From NCBI GenBank assembly GCA_020746105.1, contig CM036622.1, forward strand, positions 15,915,987 to 15,979,986: a DNA stretch of 64,000 nt. The letters are read 5' to 3'. The stretch is from Trogon surrucura. Lineage: Eukaryota; Chordata; Aves; Trogoniformes; Trogonidae. How positions within the stretch are numbered: position 1 is the first letter of the stretch; every line of letters begins with the position of its first letter. Shown piece by piece: positions 48,903 through 61,000 of the stretch. Position numbers and translations under genes: made by a program. The notes under the pieces are model-generated. The model worked only from the letters and a program-made list of their open reading frames with translations. It was not told where the DNA came from and did not search any database.

Positions 48903-50429
48903 CAGAGAACATGCACAGGATGGTCTGGATTTTTTTCTGAAAAAAAACCACCACAAAAACCAAACAAACAAATGGGACTTTTGTTCATTATTTATGCCAG
49001 TAGTAAATTGCAAAACAGATCCTCAAGGCTTAACATTCTGCTGCTTTGTCATGTAGGAAAGCAGCTCTCTATGGGTTTTCTCCATTTGTAGCAGGACCTG
49101 ACACCAGAAAAAAAAGAGAGAAAAAGTCCAAGGAGTTTTGTTAATTAGTTAATGCTTATGTTTTGCTAATGTGGGAAGAAGATGCTCCATTACCTGTGTG
49201 TTTAGTTAACTTACCTTAGGGGTAGCCCTGTGGATCTGTAGCGTTTGGTAACGCTGCTCTGCAGCGGGAGAGACGTGACCTCTCTGTTTGTCCCTGCCTT
49301 GAGCTGTACCAGGTGGGTGAGGCCAGGAGCCAGAAGAGCCAGAAAGCCAGCAGAGCCCCTCTGGGCTGCATATCGAGCTACTGGGAGCCCTCCTGCCCTG
49401 CTGAGGAGGGAAGGCTTGCACCCTGCCATCATTCCTGTCCCCTTGGGCTGGGGATGTCCCCTCGGAAAGGGGTAAGGGGTGCTGGCTGGGGGGGAGCTGA
49501 GAGCAGGAGGGGCAGGTGCTTGAGTAAGAGCTGGAGAAATTTGGGCTTTAGCCTTGGCTAAAGGAGCAGCTGCTGCAGGGAGAGCTGGCCTCCTGCTTCG
49601 AGTTGCTCTAACCGCTGGATAATGGCCCCTTAACACGCATGGTTTTGCTATCCAAATGCGCTATGGGGCATATTGTCCTAATTTCTGTTAACAGTCTGCA
49701 TCCTGCCAGTATTGTTTGTTTGAGAGCTTCACTGAATTACGCATTGAACCATTCAGACTTTAGAAAGGACGTAGTCACATGTTTTGTGTTATTTAGGAGC
49801 CGAAATGACTTCTTTGTAGACCCCATTTCAAATACGGAAAGTACAGTTAACCCATGGTTGTTTTGGGAGGAATGAGGTTTCCTACAGAGATTGCCACCCT
49901 ACAACTGTGTTTTGTTGTGTTTTGTTTTATTTTTATTTCTTCTTCTTCAAACTGTATTATTAAGCCTTTAGGAATGTATAACCAGGACTGAGTAATTACT
50001 GCTTATTAAATTTTTAGTTAGATTGACCATGTATGCCTATAGATAGATACTCTAACTTGTGCAATTTCATTTGAAATAATCTTCCTGTACATAATGGAAA
50101 AACTCATACCACAGAAAAAAAAAAAAAGCCCCAAACAGATTGACTGAACAAAAAAGTTGATTAAAGTACGGTTCAAAAGTGACCCATATATTACAAACCT
50201 TAGCTGGACGCTTAGAAGAAAATCTAAACTCATCGTGTTAGCTGTGTATTGTGAGCTCTTCTTTTACTGTGTCACTGGTTATACACTTGTTAAACGCTGA
50301 GATAATAGACTTCATGCCAGGCATTTGAGTACTGTAGATTGGGTCATTGCTGAAAGATTAATGTACTGTATGACTTAAATGAAATTTTTATTCTTGATTT
50401 TGTTCTCGATTTTGTTCTTGTTTTAAAAG

Positions 50430-50435
50430 ATTAAA
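50430..50435 (+). terminator. NR1D2: Candidate NR1D2 distal poly(A) signal ATTAAA
   Basis: ATTAAA followed by a likely cleavage region at about 50445-50460 and then a GT-rich stretch (GGTGTTTCTGCG, GTGGGTTTTTTTT). Confidence 0.55.
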
Positions 50436-52064
50436 TATGGGCATTATGTCAGCAAGCTAAACGGTGTTTCTGCGTTCTTCGTGGGTTTTTTTTCTGCACA
50501 AAATCCGGAGGGGAGGATGACACGCTGAGACGAACAAAGCAGAAGTAATGGATGAGAACACCAGCTGCTGTAGGGTCACGGGGGCTGCGCTGGCGCGTGG
50601 CGGCTGGAGCCTGCATCTCGGTCCCCCTGCGATGCTCCTCTGTCTTGCTAGGCAGCCGGACAGGGTTTTTCTGGTGCACTCGGTTTACAACAGTTAATGG
50701 CTCTATTTGGGGCATTTTCATTAAAATAGGTAGTTGTTTTAAAAACCTTTGTTACTTCCAGGAATGTAACTTTGTAACTGAAAAAAGGATACAGTTTAGT
50801 TTTTGGTAAAGACCGCCTTGAAGTGGGGGTTGTTGGAGAGGTGGATGGAAAAGGACATGTGAAGGGCAAAGATCTGTTTGATTTTTCCAGCTTAATTTCC
50901 TAGTTCGAAGTGTTTGCTGTTTTAAGAGGTAAGAGAAACTTCACCAGGAAATGTTGTATCTATTGGTGTTTAAAAAACAAACCCCAGAATGAAAACAGAA
51001 ACAAAATTATGACTGCCAGCACTGGAAAAAAACAAGAGCACAGAAATGCCCTCTTTTTCCTTGTCGTGTTTTCTCTGGTGGCATGTTTACGTATGTACTT
51101 GTTGCCGCCAAGTCTCAGCCCCTGTGAGCGGGGCCATGAGCCACAGAGGTCTGAGGGCCTGGGAGGTTCTTGGGAAAAGCTCTGCACAGCTCTCACTGGG
51201 ATGCTCTGGATGGGCCACAAGTCATTTTTCTATGTTTGGTTGCAGGAGCCTTACCACAATAAATGGGGGGGAGGGGTGAGCAGGAGGGATACTTCCCAGT
51301 CAAAACATTATTCTGTTCCCCCCTTTCCCACCCTCCCAGTTTGGCAAGATGCTGGGCGTGGGGACCTGAAACATTTGTGCTTGTTGGTGAGAAACTGGCC
51401 GGGCTTGGAGCCGACAGCAGTGACGACTCCAGCATGAACATGCCCGCAGCAGCCTGCCCTGTCTGTCCTTACTCCACGAAGAAACAGTGAGTGTCGCAAG
51501 GAGAACAGGGTATGAGTGTCACTGGGTGAAAGTATAAACCTACGAAGGTGTGGGCAGCAGCTCCCTCCTGCTCGGGCTCGTGACCCACGGGCTGTGTGTG
51601 GGGTGGGAGGGAATCAGCATTCGCGACTGAACCGCAGCGCACTTTGGTTACAGAAACAGTTCATACAAGGAAATAACTGGCACTTCCTTCTCTTTGATGA
51701 GTACAGTGAGCAGCTGCCAGAGCCTTCATCAGCAAATAACTTTTTTTTTTTCTTAAAAGGTTGAAATTTGCAGTGAGGAGGAACATCCAGGTCTGAGGGA
51801 GCCTGGAAACACCCACCCTTGACAGCCGAGTGAGCTGCAATGCTCAGCTTGGAAGAAAAGCATCGTGGAGGTTGTGCTGGCTGGGCAGGAAAGTTGATCG
51901 AGGGAGGGAGGGAGAGAAAGAGAGACAGCGTGGAGGCTGCAAGGCTGCACGTTCCTGGTCATCAGGAACAAATGGGTCCGTCCATGCCAACAAAGCTTCC
52001 CTCCATGAAGATACGGCTTCTGCCTCACCAGGCCTTTTCCCAGAACGGTTCATACTTGCTGCAA

Positions 52065-52110
52065 ACACACAGCGTAGCACTACTTTTACACACAGCGTAG
52101 CACTACTTTT
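52065..52110. repeat. Perfect tandem duplication, 23-base unit
   Basis: A unit starting ACACACAGCGTAGCACTAC occurs at 52065-52087 and 52088-52110 without mismatch. Confidence 0.92.
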
Positions 52111-55100
52111 TTTCAGGCAGAGCTTGCGGTGATAGGGGCCTGAACTCTGCCTGTCCCCTACAGCTACAGGAACAAACTGCTCCTGCCTGACCTGAAGCCC
52201 GCAGGCAGGCTGCGTGCTCATCCGTGGTGGTTGCTCCCTTGCATCGATCTCTGGGAGAGCCTTTGCCTCTGGCTGGAGAAGGACCCTCAGGGGGTTACTT
52301 GTAAAGTTCTGTGCGTAAAACTTGGAGGATCTTCTCAAAGGGCCTTTGTCTCTCTGCCCACTCCCCCCATACCTCAGGATAAGAAAATGGTGACTCAGAT
52401 AACTTCATGCAACGGCACCAAGGGCTACTTAAAAGTGGGTTCAAAGGCAGAGGCAAATATGCTATCTGACCCAGAAAGTGCTGCTCAGAATGAAGCACAT
52501 CTAGAGAGGCCTGCTGCATTACTGCTGTGCAACAGCTCTTCTCTGTCGTGTATGATGCCCCACAGAACTCGTGCAGGCAGCCCTGGATTAGCTGGACAGC
52601 TAGATAATTGCCACCTTGATTTTCATTTACTTAATTCAGATACTCAGAGCTGTATCATGCCTAAGCAGTGGTGGTGGTTTAGAAAATGAGGCTGACACTA
52701 ATGCTCCCTTTTAGGCCACTTTGACGGGTTCAGTCGCCAACGTACAGCTGAAGATTTACCTCTGACCTAGAGACTGACTTGGGTCCCACATAGCCCCAGA
52801 ATATGGGAGGATCTTGAACAGAACCTCAGGTACGCCTCCATCCCCCTCCCTCTGCTCCTTTGGCCCAAAGGTGCAGAAGCCCAAGGAAGAAACCCAGATC
52901 TGGGCACAGATGTGACATTCTGATAGCCGACTTCTCTTCTGCACAACAGTCTGGAATGGAGAAAACACGTGGATAGCCGGCCACCTAACATGTGCCTGGG
53001 CCTCCAGTGGCAGGTGACACAAATTATTTAACAATGCATTTCTACAGTGTCTAAACTCATACCTCTTAGACTGGCTTATGGTGCAAAGACAGGTTTGCGC
53101 TTGCATGGAGGGTTTTTTCTTTTCACTTTTTTTTTTTTTTAATCCTTGCCCAATAGCAACTTCTCTGGCCTCCTCTCATGCTGCTTAACAGCGTGTGTGG
53201 CTTGGCAGACCTACTTCTTGCTGTGCAGTGTGTTTGCACTCTGTATGCCCATGCACAGGCTTCCCCTTGTTGCTAGTTTGCTGTGGGGGAGGCAAACTGA
53301 CCCCCCCCCCCCAGACGTCTGCAGGGGCGCATCTGTCCTATTAGTCCCTTTATAAGAGTAGAAGCAAAACGGCTGGGTTAATGCATCAGAAATCAAGCAC
53401 TGGCTCTTATATTTCATAAGGGGAATTTAATCATAATTATTTACAGTCATTTGCCATGTGCCTCACAGAAGAGCTGTGCTAAAGCATCGGGAAACCCAGT
53501 TCTGTCACTCAGTGGTTGCTTTCTTTTAATTTATCTGCACATGGCGAATGCTGTGCTAAACCTGGGCATAAAAAGTACAGTTCTTATAGCTGCTTTGCTA
53601 TAGAAGAGGTTCCTCCATTGCTTTCTGAGACAAAGTGGGGGTGCCACTTTTTAACGTTACCATAAATAAACCTTTCTGGGTATCTAACTTCGTGTAAACC
53701 CTGCATGAGGTTGTTTTTGCACAGGAGCTTTGTGTGAGCATGGGTGGGCTGAATTAAAGCACTGATGCCAATAGCCAGGAGGATCACCTGCCAGCAATAC
53801 CAGGAATTACCTGGCACCTGCAGCCAAAAATTCCTTGGCATAGACGAGGCAGGCTGTGGGCTCAGCCTTCACTCCTGTGCTGGAGTGGTGGCTGCTGCCT
53901 CCCGCCCTGGCACCAGAGCCCCTGGGCCCACGCTCAGACCAGACATCTGGCCCTGAAAAGCCTCCTAATGCAGCAAAGCCAAGTCAAGAAATTGTCACGT
54001 TCAGAGGGCTGGAGGAGAAGACAAACATGGGGTGGGTGGGGATAATAAGGTGAGGTGACTGCATCCACAGCTAGTAATTATTTTCAGATCACGGTGAAGG
54101 GCCCTGTGTTTGCTCCTTCCCACCTGCCAGGTTTCTGCAGCTCTGTAACCAGGTCAGGATCTCTAAAAATAGTTTTGGAGCTGAAGAGCAACGTGCTCAA
54201 AGGCTCTGATGTCCACGTTATACTTGTCTGTGGTGTAGCTCTCCAGCCGTGGCTTGGCCTTCAGATACACCCAGCACAAACCCTGGATGGCTGCTGCAAC
54301 AAGAGTTTGGTCTTTACCCATATTGCCCCCCAAAATGGCCAGAAACAGTGCTGTCAGAGCTATGACAGAGCTAAATTTGTCTTAGTGCCACAACATTTTT
54401 GTTTAGTCCTAGCATTTCATTGGAAATAAAATACATAAAACAACACCCCCAGAACTGGGGCACAGCTTTGCTTGCATAAGTCTGCAGCCGTGCATACTCT
54501 CTATCCCTCACTATCATGTAGTAACTGATAGTGATGAGTGGCTCTTGGCTTACAGACTGGCATAATTTAGGCTCGATTGCCAGTTCAGCGCAGTGACCCG
54601 GCCACAGTACTTCGCGCTTTTACAAACCACCTGGTGCCCACCAGCTGATGAGGTTTCCATGCAGCAGAGATCAGCTGTCACCTCATCCTGCTGTGCTGGT
54701 GCTCTCCCAGCTGGGCACAGGATGTGCAGCCGTGTGTGTGTGGTGAGGCGGGGCAGCAGAAGCTGTCCCTGGGAGGTGGCATCTCTGCCAGCAGCGTCAC
54801 TATCTTGGAGCCTAGATGAGGGTGATGGCATGGCTGTGGGTCACGTACCCGGCATTGCTGCAGCTCTGGCCCAAAACAATAAACTGGTCTAGTAAAGATG
54901 AGGCCTAGAGAGGAGCATCTGGGGTTTAGTCTGTCCCTTACTCGCAATGTGCTCTCAGACATGTCACGTACCCTTGTGCTGCCTGGGTTTCCCTTGCTGT
55001 GTAACACAGCGCTCGCCACGTGTGACGGCCACGGGCTGTTGTACGGCAGCGTTGGCTGACTGCTGGCAGAGTCCTGACAGGAGCCCTTGTGCTTCCCAAA

Positions 55101-57220
55101 GCGCTGAAGAGCCACTGCATATTAACAAAGGACGCTCTTGCACTGCAGCTTACCCAAGTAGCTGCCAGGGTGGGTTTTGTCTTCTCTGGGGAGCCCTAAA
55201 AGTGTAAGAGAGAGTAAGACTCCAGTCATTTAAAGCATTAATACACTGGGATTTTTCAAAGACTAAAACAAATACCTTGAAGGAAAATGGCGTTTCTGAT
55301 ATATCAATAAAATCCAGTGACAACATTTAGAAAGGATTGTGTAATGTTGTTAACGTCACCTTAAACCTCGTGTTACAGTTGCGAATGAACTATGGTTTCA
55401 TACCTCCCTCAAATGAGTCACGGCCGCTGTGTTTCCTTCACATTTCCTCTCAACATGGGTATGACCACAGCCTCGCCTGTGCTGAGAACAGTTTTAATGT
55501 GAAGATCTATCTCAGTGTCCATGTTCTAGCTTTGCATGATCAAACATCTCCACTGCAGGCCCTTTAGAAAGGGCTGTAATATGCAAGGCCACTGGAGTGA
55601 AATCACACATTAAACCACAGCTTAAGGTCTTAGTCACTTTGCTGGTACAGAAAACAAACCAAACAGAAAGTAGTGACAATGTAAACACTGCTCAGCCCCC
55701 CAAAAGGCAGGTTAAGATAGTATTATTCTGCTCAGCCCTCTCCACCCAGCAGCTATCCATCCTGCATCTCCCGCAGATGCTGCTGCCCCTGCAGCACCTG
55801 GCTGTGCCCCCCTGCTTCTGCACAAAGGCCAACAACCACTCACCCAAAATCCGTCTTCATTGACCCCTGTAACTGAGCTGCCAGGTGTTGGTCTGCAGCA
55901 GCCGAAGCTGAAAACATAGCCCAAAAGACTCCATCTCCTTGCACACCATTTGCACCAGCATCCTTTTAGCTGGTCTCATCGAAATACCTGGACGTTAACC
56001 CATGGGCAGCCAGATTGCTGCAGGTTTTTCTTCCTCCCCCGAGGAAGAGGAGCCGTGTAATTCCCCAGGATTTCTGGAAGGGGGCACTCTGGCACCAGGA
56101 TTGCGGCAGAGCACGCTGCTGCCTGCGGCAGGGCCGCTCTCTGCAGCTCTTTGCTCCTCAGCCCGAAAGGGAAGCTGTTAGAAAAAAAATAAACAGTTTA
56201 TATCCAGCTCTGAGACAGAGACGTTAGAAGAGAAGGATAAACTGCAGCTCTAGGGACAAAGATAATGTAGCGGTGAATTTATTGAAATGTCAGGGCAAAT
56301 GGGAGTGACATAACCAAATAATCAAAAGGGGAAAAAGAAAAGTAAGTAAGCGAGATGATAAAAAATTAAAATGGCAAACGCAGCATGACGAGGAGCAATT
56401 ACCCACGCAGGAAGCAAAGAAAATGTACAGCACGCAGACATATGGTGAGAAGTGGTGGAGGACAGCTCGAAATGAAAACAATAAAACAAAAATATAATTA
56501 AGAACAATTCAAGCCACACAGATGCGTTCGTAGTTCAGCTCGGATGCCAAATTTGGTTAATAACTGCTTCCAGCTGCTCAGTGATGCACGGCCATTTCTC
56601 ACTGCAGCCTCTGCGCTGGAGCTGGGGAGAAAAGCATCAGGCCTGCAAAGAGGCACCGTGCTTTCGGCACAGGCCTTAGGGGAGGGCAAGGCAGCAGGAG
56701 GGAATTAAAAGACGGGAAGAGCCCTAAATCACTGCTGAGCATAACTGGGACTGCAGTGTAGTCTGTGGAACTCCTCTCAGTGCTGGGCACTGAGGTGGGG
56801 GGGAGGATGCTGCAGCTTTAGAGCCTGCATGTCCGATTCCCCTGTGCAGTCTCTGCCTCTGCCTGCTGTCCCTGCCCTGCATCTCCCCTCACAGCTACAG
56901 TTTCTTGCAGGGAGAGTGTGAACTTTAAAAGCAAGCAGGCCTTTACAGAAGTCAACAGCAACCTCAACAGCAGTCTCTGTATTTCCTCTCAATCTGGACC
57001 TGAAAATAATAAAGCCAAATACCTGTAATTTTCATATTTTTGTTTTGTTGTTGATATTTTTTAGCTGTGTATTAGGATCCACCTGTTTCTGAGTTTTGCT
57101 TTTTTTTTTTTCCTTCTCAAGCCAGGAGGGCTCACAACATAAAATTTTCGTGTTTAAACACAGATTCCCTCTACCCAGACACTGTGTGCGTGTGCACGTG
57201 TACACACATCCTTCCATGCT

Positions 57221-57289
57221 CACACACACACACACACACACACGATTCCAGCACACGCAGACACAGACAGATAGACAGACAGACAGACA
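57221..57289. repeat. Compound (CA)n / (GACA)n microsatellite
   Basis: A CA dinucleotide run (57221-57243) is followed after a short gap by GACA/GATA tetranucleotides (57261-57289). Confidence 0.9.
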
Positions 57290-57422
57290 TATGATTCCAG
57301 CACCTGGGTCTTGATGGAGACCATCAGCTGCAGGCACGAACTTGCAACACTAGGAATTCCTAAATTTCCCCAGAGATGATGTTTGTCCTGTGAGACAAAA
57401 CAGTTCTGGTATAATCAAATAA

Positions 57423-58084
57423 CCTAGTGGACAGTAAGTTGTCCACCGGACAGCCCTTGCTGCCAAGGGGGCAATGGGATCCTGGGGTGCACTAAGAAAA
57501 GTGTGTCCAGCAGGTCTAGGGAGGTTCTCCTCCCCCTGTACTCTGCCCTGGTGAGACCACACCTGGAATACTGTGTCCAGTTTTGGGCTCCCCAATTCAA
57601 GAGAGACAGGGACCTACTGGAGAGGGTCCAACGAAGAGCTACGAGGATGATTAAGAGACTTGAACGTCTCTCTTGTGAAGATGGACTGGGAGAACTGGGG
57701 CTGTTTAGTCTTGAAAAGAGAAGGCTGTGAGGGAATCTTATTAATGTATTCAAATATCTGATGAGTGGTGCCAAGACGAAGGTGCAGGTCTCTTCACAGT
57801 GGTGCCCAGTAATAAGACAAGAAAAAATAAGACAAGGAATAAGGGGTATAAGCTAAAACATAAGAAGTTCCACCTCAACATGAGGAGAAACTTCCTCATG
57901 AGGGTGACAGAGCACTGGAACAGGCTCCCCAGAGAGGTCGTGGAGTCTCCTTCTCTGGAGACCTTCAAAACCCACCTGGATGCATTTCTGTGTGGCCTGC
58001 CCTAAGCGATCCTGCTTTGGTGGGGGGTGGACTAGATGATCTCTAGAGGTCTCTTCCAACTCGTAACATTCTATGATTCTATGA
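57423..58084 (+). mobile_element. CR1 retrotransposon, 5'-truncated copy
   Basis: A plus-strand CR1 copy. It begins inside the ORF2 C-terminal region (CTAGTGGACAGTAAGTTGTC) and ends with ATTCTATG repeats at about 58066-58084. Translations give [40 protein letters not shown] and [20 protein letters not shown] in two frames, so at least one frameshift or stop is present. The RT core and endonuclease are missing. Confidence 0.95.
57503..58005 (+). pseudogene. CR1 ORF2 C-terminal pseudogene
   Basis: Two fragments in different frames (57503-57730 and 57799-58005) cover the CR1 ORF2 tail. The first ends at an in-frame TGA after EKRRL, and the second resumes near [15 protein letters not shown]. Confidence 0.85.
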
Positions 58085-61000
58085 TACCACTGCTAGGAGA
58101 CAGGGCACGAAGACTGTCAGTAAGAAAGTGAGAATAAAACAAATACGGCGAAGAGGCACAGGGGGGAGCTGGATAACTTTATTTTGCTCTCCACCCCCTT
58201 TTTTAATTAACAGCAAGTCTAGTCTGTGATGTTAGAAATGGCCTGTGTTTGTTAATCACAGCTCATTTGGTTGTGTAGGAAGATATAAACAGTGTTTCGT
58301 GTGTGACAGATTGAAGATGTGGAGCCAGCCCCTGGATTATTTTCACTGCTCCCGTGAACAGCAGCTTCTAACATGCTTATCCCAGACCCCAGTTCGAGGG
58401 TGCTAAGGAAGTCGTCTGTGGCTGGGCTTTAGCTGAAAGACAAGAATCCAGCGATGCTGCGTCTGTTCTCAAGTCCCTGCTACACAGCCCCACATCCAGC
58501 AATACTTCCCATCCCTGCCAGATGAGATAATTGTGTTTGCATTGTGCCTCCTACAGCTTGCTTTTTTGCCTGGTCTGCCCACTTGCTGGTCAAAGAGCAG
58601 AGACCTCTGCTCTGATCCTCTACCACCTCTAGTCATCTATCCACTCTTTCCCTGAGCAAGTCCACATAGCCCCTGTCTCACCTGCCTGCCAGAAAACCTC
58701 TAGTAGCCAGCTGGCAGGTGTGCAACAAGCTTCAGACATCCCCGCCCTCCCATCCCATCTCAGACCCTGCCTGTCTGGCCACCTTTTTGCATTCATGTTG
58801 CTTGACTTGGTGCTGTTGGAGCTTCACCCCTCCTCCAGGCACTTGCCTGCTTGTTATTGATCAGTTCCACTTCCCCCTCCTTGATAAGAACATTCACCTG
58901 CAGCCTCTCCTGTCCCACCAGCCCACAACACTGGCAAAATTCTACTGAAGAAAAAGTCATTAAGGGGCAGAAAAGAAACAAGGGATAACTTGTCACAAGA
59001 TCAAGAAAAACAGTGTACTAAGAAGTGAACAGTGTGTGGCTGACAGCTCTGTAATGTCATGGACCTGGCTTTTAAGCTGTTTAAGCTGAGTCAACCATTT
59101 GAAGTATCTTGGTTTCTCTACTTATTGTCTCAACACCAGGCAATTGTACTAGAGATCTCAGAGATTATCTGTTCAGGTGGGAGGGTAAGAACACAGTTTT
59201 GCTCTGTGTGGGCCATGCCAAGACAGCAGCTTTCAACGATGGCAAACTTTTAAAGGAAGTTTTTAAGTGTATCTTCAGGACCAGTCTTGCATTTAAAATC
59301 TTTAGGTTACACTGATCTTTTGCTGCTGGGGAAATCCGGTTTACTTTCTTCCTTGTTTACATATAACCCTGATTCAGCTTTGAGATGAACAGTAGCAGCA
59401 GATAGAAAAGTCTGTCCTTCAAATGTTCTGTGACTCCAATATTGCCCCTTGAGACTGATCTGCAGTTCAGAAACGGCAAGATCCTGTTGTCTGTCACAGG
59501 GCTGTGCTGGTACTGCTATACTTTTTGCCCACCTTCACCCCACATACAGCGAGCTGCTGCCATCTACCCCTACTTCTAGCTCTCTGCGGTCTGTGGTATA
59601 TCTCCCATGGTGCTTGGCCCCTCAAAGATTTTTGGTGAGTATATCAAAAGATCAAGAAGATTGATTCCCAACCTTCCCACCCTTGAACATTTAGAGGGCA
59701 ATATCTGGCTGCATATAATGATGATTCAAAATCTCCAAGAGGACTTGAAAAGATTTGAAAAATCAATACTTACGAGTTTGTTCTGGATCACCCCACATCC
59801 CTGCAACAGGTGGTTTATCCAGAAGCTACAAGAGCCATCTTATTCTAAGGAGAGCAACTACATGTCCCTGCTAAGCCAGTTGCATTGTTTTGCTGCTGGC
59901 AGTGAGTGGGATACAGCGTTTTCACAATCTCTCAGCTGAAGACAAAGAAGGAACTGAATTAACTCTGGTGGTAATTTTTCTATTTCTCTTTCACTGTCAG
60001 ATCTGAGCCCACATGAAAATGTTTGGCTGGTATGGGAGGGTTGAGGAGTAACCATTGAATGACTGATAGATTAAGAATTTAATGATGCACAAGGTAGCAT
60101 TTGCTGAGAGCTTTGCTAGTTGCATCCTTCTCTGCTGAGGTGGGCATCTACGTGCTTCACTGTTGCCTACTTGTGCCTGAAGAAGACTCATGGTCTCTTG
60201 GAACCTGGCTGCTGCTGTGTAGCCAGGGTGACAGCATCCCACAGTGTACACTGTGAGTTGTTATTTGAGGTTAGAGAGAGGGTTATTTAAATTCATGTTC
60301 ATTGGATGGTTGCAGATGAGTATGAGAAGTCACCAAAGGTTTTCAACATATGGATTGTCCAGCTGTGCTGCTGTTATTCACAGCATCAGACCCTAATTCT
60401 GCACCTGACAAATTTTATATCAACAGGAAGGGGTTTGTCCCCATCACACTAAAGCTGTTGTGGACTACCTCAGACATCGCAACGCTCTCAGTGACAGATG
60501 GCCAAGTCAAGGAGATGATGCTCAGTTATTCACCAACATGTGTATGTGGCAATATAGTTGTACATGGTTAAGAATTTCTGCCATGTACTTTTCATCACTG
60601 CAATAAAAAGAAAGATAAAGTCAATCAAGTCTAATAGTGATTACGCATCTAATTTTTGTTTAGCCAGAAAAACATCAAGGACAAGTTTTTCAAGAGCTCT
60701 TGACTATGGCAAAGAAGTGCTAGGCCCTGTTTTTCTTGGCTGCTACTCTTATTAATTAACATGATTTGTGCCTCCATTGTGATGAGAAGCACTTCAGAAA
60801 GATGCCAAACAGAAAAATAAAAATTAACAGCAAAGCAAAATCAAATCAGAAGACGCTGGCTGAGAGAGACACAGCTAAGTTTTCCCACACCATGACTTTA
60901 TTGTGTTCCTTTCTTTAACTGACTCTTCTCTAAGGAGATCATAAATATCTCAGAGAAGAGCAAGCCTTGCTGTTGAGGCTGCTAATGTGAATAAAGATTG

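Larger units (their letters stand above)
47576..50455 (+). other. NR1D2: NR1D2 3' UTR (inferred extent)
   Basis: About 2.9 kb of A/T-rich sequence after the stop, in line with the long 3' UTR of mammalian NR1D2. It includes three TGTATATA motifs (48136, 48197, 48211), a (GT)n run (48861-48902) and an A15 run near 48656. Several ATTAAA hexamers (48072, 50005, 50160, 50430) could give alternative ends. The distal one at 50430 is followed by GT-rich sequence and is the best candidate. The extent is inferred. Confidence 0.65.
50456..57422. other. Downstream flank of NR1D2, no gene seen
   Basis: About 7 kb with no recognisable coding exon on either strand. Present are a GA-rich tract (about 51900-51930), a perfect 23-base tandem duplication (52065-52110), a C-run (about 53301-53313), an A-rich stretch (about 56280-56510) and a (CA)n/(GACA)n microsatellite (57221-57289). 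Confidence 0.55.
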
